A stretch of 64,000 bases of DNA from Melocanna baccifera (taxonomy: Eukaryota; Streptophyta; Magnoliopsida; Poales; Poaceae): contig CM070698.1 of the NCBI GenBank assembly GCA_036346265.1, positions 67,001-131,000 on the forward strand. Direction: 5' to 3'. The notes under the pieces were generated by a model. The model saw only the letters and a program-made list of their open reading frames with translations. It searched no databases and was not told the DNA's origin. Positions 34,371 to 45,500 of the stretch are shown here, piece after piece; the stretch's first letter is position 1, and every line of letters starts with the position of its first letter. Position numbers and translations under genes: made by a program.

Positions 34371-34642
34371 TGTTGAGGAACTCTCGCTGGCGACCAGTCC
34401 GAGCGATTCCTCTGCTTAGAATAAGAACGAATCAATCACAGAAACACAGAATAATAGATTGAACACAGAGAGGTAGAGAGAACTCCTGGTCTTTCTTTAT
34501 TGCTTCATATGCATTGGGTACAAAATCAGCCATATGGCTCTCTATTTATAGGGGGTGGGATGAGGTGCCCATTATAGATAAAGACTCGTTTAAACGGAGA
34601 GGATCCGTTTAAACGGGGATCCTTATCTTTAGTTTCCCAATA
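34371..34642 (-). repeat. 3' LTR of copia element 2
   Basis: This LTR is identical to the right LTR except at 34569 (c here, t there). It contains ctatttataggg (TATA-like on the plus strand) and the palindromic pair cgtttaaacg, repeated twice. Confidence 0.95.
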
Positions 34643-34890
34643 CTCCCCCTTGGGCACTCATCCGACATACTCATGCCTCATTAAAACTCCATAAAAACCC
34701 AGTGGAAAAAATTTGGAGAAAGAGTACATGATACATGTTATGCTGCGATTGCACGAATTGTCTCATTAAAAACCTTGATCGAGAAACTTCAGGAAAACTC
34801 GTCAAGGGAAAAAGAGTACAATTCACCCAACTTCATTTAGTCTTCAGGACTTTTATTCTTTGGGTACTTGATCTTCAGGATCAAGATTTA

Positions 34891-37800
34891 CTAACGGACT
34901 AGAGAGAATTCTCCCCCTGAATTCTGCACTTCTCTAAGTCTCATCATACCGATCCCTCGCACGCACCTTTCAAAGCTAGATGCGGGGAGGGACTTTGTGA
35001 ATAAATCTGCTAGATTTTCACAAGACTTAGTATGCAGTACTTTAATCTCGTCCATCTTTTGCAATTCATGAGCATAGAAGAACTTGGGGTTGATATGCTT
35101 TGTGAGATGACTCTTCACATAGCCCGTTTGTACTTGTGCAACGCAAGCGGCATTATCTTCATAGATAATTGTGGGGTTTTGCACAATGTTCATTCCACAT
35201 GACTGCTGGATGTGGTGAACCATTCGGCGTAGCCAAGCACATTCACGTCCGGCTTCATACAGCGCTATTATTTCTGAGTGGTTCGTCGAGGTAGCTACAA
35301 GGCTTTGCTTAGACGATTTCCAGGAAATTGCAGTTCCACCACACAGAAATACATAGCCTGTTTGTGACTTTGCGGTATGCGGGTCAGACAGGTACCCAGC
35401 ATCTGCATAGCCAATCAAGTTCAGATCTTGATTCTTTCTGTAGAACAATCCAAGGTCCTTGCTTCCTTGGAGATATCGGAAGATGTCCTTTATGCCCTGC
35501 CAATGCCTTTTGGTGGGCTCTGCACTATACCTTGCTAATAGGTTCACGGCAAAGGTAATATCCGGTCTAGTGCAGTTTGCTAAGTACATGAGTGCTCCAA
35601 GCGCACTCAAGTATGGGAATTCGGTCCCGGACTTCCTCCCCTCTTCCCTAGGTCGGAAAGGATCTTTTTCTTGCTGCAAAGATCTCCCGATCATCGGTAC
35701 TTTTGATGGGAATGCTTTCTCAAAGCCGAATCTTTCTAGCACCTTTTGGGTGTAGGTCGACTGATGTACTAAGACTCCTCCAGGGACATGCTCAAGCTGC
35801 AGACCTAAGCAGAACTTGGTCTTGCCCAAGTGCTTCATTTCAAACTCTGACTCCAAGTAGGAGCTTGCTTCTTTTATATCATCCATCGTCCCGATGATAT
35901 TCGGATCATCTACATACACCGAGATTATACGAATCCATTCAGGATCGTATAAATACACAAGGACAGTCTTCATTGTTTGTGTAGCCTTTCTTGCAGAGAA
36001 AGTCGCTTAAGCGATTATACCACATTCGCGGATTGCTTCATCCATACAGGACTTTCTAAGCTTCACACTGCATGATTTCTATTTGCTCTGTCTTGGTTCG
36101 GAGAGAAATTCCTTGAGGACTTTCATATAAATCTCGAATCCAAGTTACCATAAAGATATGCAATCACAACATCCATCAATTTCATTTCTAAATTCAAGTT
36201 CACTGCCATTGAGATCAAGTATCTAAAGGTAATTCCACTCATGACTGGGGAGTAGGTTTCTTCATAATCAACTCCAGGACGTTGAGTGAAACCTTGTGCT
36301 ACCAGCCTTGCTTTGTATCTCACTACTTCGTTTCTTTCATTTCTCTTTCGAACAAATACCCACTTGTGCCCTACAGGGTGCACATGGGGAGGAGTACGGC
36401 ATACGAGCCCAAACACTTCTCTTTTGTTCAGAGATAGCAATTCGGTTGCTATTGCCTTCTTCTAATCTTCCCAATCTGATCTTTTCTTACATTCAGCGAG
36501 CGATGCAGGCTCGGGATCAAGATCAATGATTGTGGCAATTTTCTTTGCGAAGTAGATATCGACATTGGTCGTTGTCTGTTGAGGACTCTCCGTGTGCACA
36601 TAATTTATAGCTATTTCTTCATGAGTTGCTTCTTCTGGAGCTTCATCTTGCGCATCGCTTCTTTCCATTGCGGTAGCAAGTCCCTTTAGTTTTTCGGCTC
36701 CGATGTGTGCGCACACATCCATGCCGATGGGGATATTCAGATCCGGTATGTCCTTTACAACAGGTGTCATACTTGTGCCAGGTCTCAACTGGCTCCCCTT
36801 CTCATTCTGGGGGACTTCGGTGATCGGCTGTGATAAGTCCTTCTTATCCTTTTTCGTTAGGCGTCCCCGGTTACTTTGGATTCGAGGAGCCGGAGTTCTC
36901 GTCCTTTTATTCTGAGGCCTCTGCACGGGATTAGAGATACCTTCAATTTTCTTTGGTATTTCGACCCTCTCCGGTGCATTGCGTGCAGGCACATGCGACT
37001 TAGTCACGCTCTTCAAATCACTAAAGTGATCGGGCAGTTGATTTGCTAATGCTTGCAAATCGATGATCTTCGGACCTCTTTTTCAGTTTCACGGTCGCGG
37101 GTCATGTGCAGGAATTCCCGTGGCTTCCCACGTAATTTCCCGATATTTTTCATCAACGGGTTGATTTCCTCCCCCTAATGTCGGAAAATTATCCTCATCA
37201 AAAATGCGATCGTAAGCGGCAAGATGCAAATCTCCGACATGGGTTCCAAATACGATTATGGATGCGATCTCATAACCAACGTATATCCCGTCTTACGGAG
37301 AGAGCCCATTGCGATTCATTGCGGAGGGTATAGGTACATAAACCTTGCATCCAAACCTCCGAGATGAGAAATTTTGGTGGTGACCCTTGCGCTAGTTGCA
37401 TAGGTGAATGGATGTTGTAGGTCGAAGGTCTAAAATTGTTGAGATTCATTGCATGTAGGACTGCGTGTCCCCAACATGTAGCCGGCAAATTACAATTTCG
37501 CAAGAGGGTCGGGCAATAAATTTAATTCTCTTGATCAATGCCTCTGCCAAACCATTCAGGTATGGACATGTGGTACCGAATGCTCAATCGCAATTCCCAT
37601 CGCCATGCAATAATCATCAAATGCTTTTGAAGTAAATTCTCGGCATTGTCCATTCGATGGACTTGATGCGATGATCGAGGAACACATTTCGATGCGAATG
37701 ATCTGCGAGATCAATTTGGCGAAAGCATGGTTTCTTGTGGATAATAAACCCACATATGACCACTTTGAGGAAGCATCAATGAGCACCATGAAATACCTAA

Positions 37801-38474
37801 ATGGACTCGAGATGGGCTGGATAGGACCACAAATGTCTCCTGGATGCGTTCCAGAATGCAGGACTTCATCCTTCACTTTGAGTGGATGGTCTAGTGATTA
37901 ATTTCCGTGGCACATGCGGGCACACAAAATCTTGAGATTCGGAAATTCTTCACATTAATATTATGCCCGTGAGAATTGTTAATTATATTTCTCATCATCC
38001 TAAGACACAGGTGGCCTAATCTGTCGTGTGAGACAGAATAGTTGAGCTTCGAATCATCGTCTTGGGGCGATGTCTGTACGCTATGAGCACCTTAATGTTG
38101 GTATAATATAGCCCGATTTCTAGTGAAGGAAGTTTTTCTAATACCCTTTTGCCATTCTCTTGGCGCTTTGTGATGAGTAGGTATTCCTTACCGTACTCTT
38201 CTTGATCTCAACGTGGAAACCATTGGCGCGAATATTTTTAAAACTTAAGAGAGTTCGAGTCGATTAGGTACAATAATGCGTCTTCAATGACCAAAGTTGT
38301 GCCCATGGGAAGTATAATTGTGGCTCTTCCGAACCAATTATACATGCATCGCTCCGCGATTGTCGTAAGGTCGCCATTGCTCTTACGGATCGATTGAAAA
38401 TACTTAGTCTCTCTTAAGATGGTATTTGTGGTACCACCATCGGCAAGGCATACTTCCTCCATAGGGCGCCACAC
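34891..38474 (-). pseudogene. copia 2 pol: protease, integrase, RT and RNase H, broken
   Basis: From right to left: protease at 38238-38474, where the catalytic D-S-G reads D-G-G (A-D-G-G-T-T-N). Integrase core at 37556-37876 has D-I-C-G-P, but the region of the second Asp is frameshifted. The RT N-terminal part is at 36462-37058, then an in-frame TAG at 36462-36464 where Trp is expected, then the continuation at 36123-36440 (K-W-V-F-V-R-K-R-N-E-R). Damaged frame covers 35974-36120. Finally, 360 intact residues of RT/RNase H at 34891-35973 contain Y-V-D-D-P-N-I-I-G and I-G-Y-A-D-A-G-Y. Small deletions are dense between 37070 and 39700. Confidence 0.88.
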
Positions 38475-38699
38475 GTGCTCTAATATAAGGTATTTTATTA
38501 ATATGTATTAGAATACATACAACACATAAATAAAACACACAAATATTAGAACATATCATGCCATTGTAAACTGAATAAATGAATGAATTATTCCAAAATC
38601 ATCCAACCATCACGAGAAAATAAAACTAGAGTACCATCCATGCAAGTTCTAACTTGTCCATTTAATGCAAAATAAATGACAATTAACGTCTCATGCATT

Positions 38700-39726
38700 T
38701 CGTGCATCGACGGAATCAACTAGAAAGTCATTGACTTCTTGGCTATCTTTTCAGAGTGATGTTCTCTTGAGAGAAATCATGGAGGTGGTCGCCTCTAGGT
38801 CGTAAGGGGTTTGCTGCGGAATGGACTCAACCTCCATCATTTTCGGCATCGGCTCATGATGCTCCCCTCACTTGTTGCAAAGTGAGTTTCAGTGCCCTTT
38901 GCCATTCCTCTTACGGGCTTGGTGGGCATCAATTACATATTGCGCGCTTCTGGATCCGCGACCAATGCCCCACTTGCCACACTTGTAGCAACCTTGGTTC
39001 TGCTGGCCATAGGTTTTGCCACTCTCCTTAGCCCTTTTGTCATTTGGAGTATCGACTTGCCTTTACGGGCAACGGCCTTACCCTTCTTCCCCTTCTTTTC
39101 ATTAAGGGCTTTGCACCTTATAGCTCCCAAAGATTGGCTTCACGGCCACGGAGCTCCCAATGGCCGAGTGGCGTAATTCTTGCGGAGAAGTTCGTCCCGA
39201 GCCTCCGCTACTGCATCATATCAATCAATTCGCGTACTCCTTGTAGCCGTCTTGACGATAGTTGCGGGCGATTTATCTGATATTGGGGTGAAAGGTGGGC
39301 GGTCTTCTCAATCTTCTGCTCATCCGTGATCGCTTGCCCTGAGTTGAAGATTGGTACAAGTCTGTGCAATGCGAATTATACTCCCGACCGTCTTGAAATC
39401 GGCAAATCTTAGTCCGATCCACTCTGCTCGCTTGAGGAAGAATGGTGTACTTTAGCCTCTCAAACCGCTTCTTGAGTGCGGTCCAGTGCTAGCGCTTTTC
39501 TCCGCCATATACTCATTCTTGAGAGTAATGCAGAGGTGGTGCATGAGAAAATGAAGTGCCTGATCATTTTCCTCAGGTGTAGGTTTGGCGTCATACCTTC
39601 CGCCAATCCCAATAGCTGCGCGAGCTTCACGGCTCCAAGTACTATCTCGACATCGGATGCCCGTCGCCGATAGTTCTTGCCATCTTTGGGCAAGCTCCTC
39701 GAACTCCTGTTCGTGATGACAGTCAT
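38700..39726 (-). pseudogene. copia 2 gag, heavily frameshifted
   Basis: Gag is recognisable only by jumping frames: a start near 39726 (E-F-E-E-L-A...), then A-L-H-F-L-M-H-H-L-C-I-T-L-K-N-E-Y-M, then L-R-F-A-D-F-K-T-V-G near 39400. A zinc-knuckle start C-Y-K-C-G-K-W-G lies near 38980, but its His and last Cys are lost by a frame change. No Gag could be made from it. Confidence 0.75.
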
Positions 39727-41344
39727 CTACATGTGATGAATGGAATATATAAGTTTACTTCAGGTAAACATGCATGGAATTATTTACTGCAGGTAAATAA
39801 ATGGTACAATAAATTCTCGTAATGTTCCATAATTTTCTATGCATTTTTCATAATTTACTGCTAATTTTCAGTGATTAAAAGCAATTAAATAATTACAATT
39901 AATCAAAACAGTAAATAAATGCAGAAAATACATAAAACAATAATGACATAAATAAATAAGCTTCAAATGCTAAAAATAATGCAAAATTCGGGTTTCCGAG
40001 GCCGTTTTATGCTAGAAAATAAATTTTCAGCGAATTCTGCATTTTCTAGGGGTCTATATGCAAATTTTCAGTTCAGAGAAAAATTACGCAATTTCCTGAT
40101 TTTTCCAAGGGGTTTTCTGAAAATTGCCATCGTATGGCCGGAATATTAGAGAAACCCGAGGGCCTTTTGGCAAGATTGCCAACCTTATCTCTTCCCTACC
40201 GATGTCTTCCCAAAAAATCAGGCCACAAATTTTTCTGCCATTTCCTCCGATTCAGGCCAAAAGGCTGCCACGGCGGGAGATTCGCGCGGTGGCGGCTGCC
40301 ATCCGCTGCCATGGCGGAGGCCCGGCGGCAGGAGTTGGTGCTTCGGGAACCGGAGTGTTGCTGCCGTGGCGGCTACCGGCGGCTGCCGTGGCGGTGATTT
40401 GCTGCCGTCGGCTGCCATGGCGCGGATGTTTTGCCGACGGTTGCCATGGCGGGTCTTGGTGATTCGGTACCATGGAAGAGGCCGGTGGTCCGTGTCTTTG
40501 CCGTGGCGGCTACCGCGGCCGCCGTGGCGCGGATCTGTTGCCGGCGGCCGCCATGGCGGCGTCGGTGGAGCGGCTACTGCGCGGTCACGGTTCTACGGCG
40601 GCTACCATCGGCTACCACGGCAGGAGTTTCGGCTGTCGGCGGCTGCCGCGGCGGGCGTCGGTGAAGCGACTACTGACGCGAGCACGGATCTACGACGGCG
40701 GCGCCATCGGCTACCACGGCGGGATTTGTTGCCGTTTGCTTCCATGGGCTGCCATGTCTTTGCCGTTCACGCCATGGGCCACCATGTCTTTGCCGTGGGG
40801 TGGAGGCGAGGTCGGCGGCCATGCGTGGCACGCGCGGGAGGCTCGCCGGCGGTGACACAAGATCGACGGTGGCGTCGGTGGCGACCATGGCGCGGTCGCG
40901 GCCGGCGGTGCCTCATGCGGAGGCGGCGCGCATGCGGCGCGATGGCGGCGGCGGTGCCTCATGCGGAGGCGCGCGCATGCGGCGCGCAGTGGCGGCCGAC
41001 CGTGTGACACTCGAACACCCCTTTTTTTTCAATCTGTGATGTCATACATTCGAACAAGAAGAACAGATGCAAATTTAATGTGCGTGATCTACCGATCGAC
41101 GGATTTGCCGGCGACTTCGGGTCTGCTCGTGGTAGATCAATCTACAGTGCAATCGACATCCACCCTTGCAAGTAATTTACCGATCGACATTGTGCCGGCG
41201 ACTTCAAGTCTGCTCGCGGTAAATTAGGGCGAATTTGCACCGTAGACAAAATAAATCTAGAATGCGAAGGAAAAATAGATTTAAAAGCGATCTAGAAAAT
41301 TCAATCTATGCTTCGATGATTACCTCGTTCACCGGAGCGTAGTC
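39727..41344 (-). other. Long 5' leader of copia 2 with a GC-rich CCATGG-repeat block
   Basis: About 1.6 kb separates the primer-binding site from gag; in element 1 the gap is about 40 bp. The part 40260-41010 is GC-rich and made of loosely repeated gctgccatggcgg phrases with about eight CCATGG sites. The part 39727-40130 is AT-rich. No protein of known type is seen on either strand. It may be captured host DNA or an expanded minisatellite. Confidence 0.7.
41085..41283 (-). other. Cluster of three stem-loops near the primer-binding site
   Basis: Hairpin 1 pairs tgatctacc (41085-41093) with ggtagatca (41131-41139). Hairpin 2 pairs taatttacc (41173-41181) with ggtaaatta (41218-41226). Their loops are similar (gatcgac...gccggcgacttc...tctgctcg). 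Hairpin 3 pairs taaatcta (41252-41259) with tagattta (41276-41283). The position between primer-binding site and gag is where retroelements keep packaging and dimer signals. That role is inference. Confidence 0.6.
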
Positions 41345-41356
41345 GTGCTGATAACA

Positions 41357-41628
41357 TGTTGAGGAACTCTCGCTGGCGACCAGTCCGAGCGATTCCTCTG
41401 CTTAGAATAAGAACGAATCAATCACAGAAACACAGAATAATAGATTGAACACAGAGAGGTAGAGAGAACTCCTGGTCTTTCTTTATTGCTTCATATGCAT
41501 TGGGTACAAAATCAGCCATATGGCTCTCTATTTATAGGGGGTGGGATGAGGTGCTCATTATAGATAAAGACTCGTTTAAACGGAGAGGATCCGTTTAAAC
41601 GGGGATCCTTATCTTTAGTTTCCCAATA
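41357..41628 (-). repeat. 5' LTR of copia element 2
   Basis: The 272-bp LTR is next to the primer-binding site. One mismatch to the other LTR in 272 positions implies a young insertion, about 0.14 million years at the commonly used grass rate of 1.3e-8 per site per year. Confidence 0.95.
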
Positions 41629-41633
41629 AGTTC

Positions 41634-42518
41634 TACGTTAGTAGTTAGTGCAATCTTTGCAGAGAGGGGAGAAAACTCACCTTAGCTGCAACTCATAAAA
41701 GTGTAATACTGTCTATCGAATGTGAAAACTGTAAGACTCACAAGGTGATACCTTGCGAGGCTAACCCAAGTACCCAACCAACTAGTCCGAAAAGAGTTTT
41801 GAAGTATCAAAAGAACAACAACTATGCAAAAATTATTCCATGATGCAGCTATGCATTGAGTGTAATGTTGTCAAATACACAATCATAGTGTCCTATTATC
41901 CTTATTTCTTTTTATAATGTATAGCCTTCTTAGTTCTTTTAGACAGTTCTTTGTGTCAAAATTAGCTCACCACATACACTGAAAGGAAATTGGTGAGACT
42001 GACAGTGTGTATTCCTCGAAACATTCTCACAGGTGGTCAATCTGCAAGCACAACTGCAGTGTCTCAAAGGTCAGGCAGCAGAATGGTATGGAGACGGTTC
42101 TTTTTAATTTAAAGATATATTAATTGTAGCGACAAAAGTGTTGTTCTGGGTAGTGAAGAACAACCACATTATCTTAAAAAAAAAAGGTAAACGACAACTG
42201 AAGGTGGAGACGCATGCAAGGTAAATGATTCATGGTTGCATGCTAATTGGACTCCTTGTCAGCTCAAGTAGTAGAATGCCAAAAATAGAATTAAACATAA
42301 TCGAATCGAAACAAGGTGTAACGATGGGCCTCGAATCGAAACAAGCCCGGCCCGAACAGCCGCACCGACAGAATCGTGCTCCTCCGCCCTCCTCCTCGGC
42401 GGCTCCGCACTCCTGCCTGGTACATCCGCGCGGCGCCTCGAATTCTATCTATTCCTCCTCCTCAGGTTCATTCCTCCGCGGTCTTCTCCTCTTCGGTTCG
42501 GCCGGGATCTTCCTCCCG
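41634..42518. other. Intergenic and BET1-like promoter region
   Basis: No coding signal. GGGCC-type elements and a pyrimidine-rich leader occur at 42325-42515 next to the SNARE gene start, suitable for a broadly expressed gene. Confidence 0.4.
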
Positions 42519-45500
42519 ATGAACTCCAGGAGGTCAGTATCTCTACCCAACCTCGCCAATCTCTACCTACTTTCCATTCGGTCCAGCGTCGTTTCTAGCT
42601 GGTCGCGATGGCATGGGGGCTACTGCCTCTCTCTGGCGACCAAGATCTACCTACCTAACCTCGCTCGACCTTGCTCGCGTTACATTAAAGCTGCCAGATG
42701 CTTGCTTGATGTGTGCGTGCTTACAATGGCGAATCCAGGGTCTTGCTTACGTCACAAATGTATCACTGATACGAAAATTTAGCTCAATTCTTCAACATAA
42801 AACATAATAAGAAAAACATAAACAATGATACAATTGAGTGCCTACATAATGAAGATTTGATCTCTATCATATCCCACCATTTCTTCATCAATAATAAGAC
42901 AAGAGCTAGAACCTACAAAGACAACATATAAATTAACAGGTGTATGAATAAATCAAATCTATCCCACCATTGTTTTGATGTGTGTTATTAGCTCCTGTTT
43001 GTGGAGCTATAGGGGATTGATTGGATTGTGTTTGTGTTGAAATATAAGATGATAATGTCTTGGTCATCTATATTTTGTATTTCTAAATGTCCTAACTCAT
43101 ACACAAATTAGCAGTAAACATAAATTCAGTATTCACTAATTCACACGGGTAGGGCTGGCTATCGAGCTAGCTCGGCTCGGCTCGGCTCGTGCAAGCTCGC
43201 CCAAAAAAGTAGCTCGGCTCGGCTCGTTAAGCTAACAAGCTGAAAACCCAGCGGGTTTTTATTTAATTCAAATTTAAAATTTTGAATGTAAAAATTAGTT
43301 TCACTAATGATGTTTACATTGTTTAACACTAATAGAATGTATTAGGAAGATGCATGCACTTCCCGTACTTGACTTTATGCTTTTTGCCATGAATATATTA
43401 GATTGGCAGTTTTTTATTAAATTTAAATTTAAAATTTTGAATGTAAAAGTTAGTTTTCCTAATGATGTTTATATTGTTTAACACTAATAGAATGTATTAG
43501 GAAGATGCATGCACCTTCTGTGCCCGTGCTTAACTTCATGTTTTTTTTGCCATGAATGTATTAGACCGGTAGTTTTTTATTTAATTCAAATTTAAAATTT
43601 TGAATGTAAAAGTTAGTTTTCCTAATGATGTTTACATTGTTTAACACTAATAGAATGTATTAGGAAGATGCATGCATCTCCCGTGCTTGACTTCATACTT
43701 TTTGCCCTGAATGTATTAGAAATTTCCAATTTCAAATTTGAAAAACTGGTTTTTAGTCTTTTTTTTGGCGGTAACCGGCCTATTTTTGTGGTTACCGATT
43801 TCAAATTCAAATTTCGACACTTGAAATTTGCCCGGTTTTTTCCCGTTCTTCTGATTACCGGCCAGTAACCGGTACCGCCCCTGGCCGGGATTTAGACCGG
43901 TAGTGGGTTTTTGAACCTTGGGCTGGACCACTAAAATACGACCCTGGGTTAGATTAAAACTACTTGAGCTACACCAGGAGATTTTCCACGCCCTAAGCTG
44001 ATGCCTATGTTGCCATGGGCCTGAATCCGCCCTTGCGTGCTTGGGAGTTTGGCTGATGATGTTTGCTCAACAGTTATGTGAAGGATCGATTGCAAATCTA
44101 TTTCACGGCGATGCGATGCTCATGACTTGGTAATTGGTATTGCAAACCGCCACTCCACTTGATATTGGACAATTTCCATCATTTCCACCTGATTTATGTG
44201 TGCATGTTTGGGAATTTGGCTCATGATGTTTGCTCAACAGTTATATGATGGATCGATTGCAAATCTATCTAATGCTATATATGCCCTGCGTGCATATATG
44301 TTCTGAGTTGTTGGAAGCAATAGCTGTTTCCCGCTTTACGCCGACTGCTACCACTTAGCAATGGGTTTGTCTAGTGATCACGGCTACTGAATTGCCGTGT
44401 CTTCTTATCGCATTCTGGTATGTTCCTTCTTTGGGTTGGGTCTCAACTTTAGTGGTAGCACTCATCTTTATCAATCAATTTGAATCATTCTGGCTTGTGT
44501 GACGACTGACAAGCACAGAAACTATGAGAATGCTGCTTTTCCTGTCCTTGGGACAGTGCCGACAGTTTACATGGGATTTGACAATTACGCGTCCTCTTGC
44601 TTGACAAAGCCTGTGTGTTCCTGCTGTTTTGTTTTATTTGGAGGGGATATATTCCTGAATATGGATGAGTGGAAGCATTGCAGTGTCACTATTTGCAACT
44701 GTCTCCCACTAGTTTCACACTCTTTCCCAATATAAGTAGTCTCAAGTCAATAGCAAAACCGGCTAATGGCACACATGGACTAGTATCTAAGCTCCATATT
44801 GGAAATTATCATGAGTGTTCCTTCATGTTTATTAGTAAACTACAATCAAAATCTTTGCCAAGCAACTCACCAGTTACCAACTAGCAAGTGCATCCACCAT
44901 GCCCCCTTTTGTCACTAACTTTCTCTTTCAATTTTATCAACTTTATCAGATGGCTCTGTACCCAAATATATATAAGGAAAAACTCTTGCCATTTATACCA
45001 CATGATCCGGAAGATATAAAACCAGATAGTCTGTAAAGTTTCAAAAGAGGTGCCAGATACATTGAAATTACTGATTTCTTCTATGTTACTTGGATTACTG
45101 GAAGTAATTTCTGATCCAAATGGAGTAATAGATAGTTTGGTCGTTACCAAGACAGTTGTAATGCCTATTTATTCATGTTGTTTGCAGGGATTTTCGCAGC
45201 CACAGAGCTGCTTTATTTGATGGTATTGAAGAAGGTGGGATCAGAGCCTCAGCTTACTCTTCTCGTGAAATTCATGAGCAAGAGAATGACCAAGCTATGG
45301 ACAGCCTGCATGATAGGGTCAGCGTTCTTAAAAGAGTATGTATCTCTGGCAAGCCTTTTTTGATTCATTGAATTAATTATGGTGCCATACAGGAAAGACT
45401 GTTAGAACCTTAATACTAAGGACAGCAATCCCAGTGGCAACTGCAAAGGGCCTAACCACTTTTATGAGAGTAATCGAATCAAATTCTATAATATGGTAAT

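Larger units (their letters stand above)
34371..41628 (-). mobile_element. Ty1/copia retrotransposon 2, complete, coding-dead
   Basis: The element is 7258 bp with two 272-bp LTRs and a perfect 5-bp target-site duplication agttc at 34366-34370 and 41629-41633. Read on its own strand the LTR starts TATTGGG and ends CAACA, so the termini are TA...CA rather than TG...CA. The primer-binding site (tgttatcagcac on the minus strand) is at 41345-41356, and the purine tract (caagggggag on the minus strand) at 34643-34652. Inside lie a 1.6-kb leader, gag, protease, integrase, RT and RNase H, with many frameshifts and stops. It belongs to a copia group related to element 1 but distinct from it. Confidence 0.95.

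Noticed and set aside
40218..41039. Several open frames on both strands in the copia leader
   Set aside because: They come from the gctgccatggcgg repeats. They are Arg/Pro/Gly low complexity, with no domain and no conserved start.
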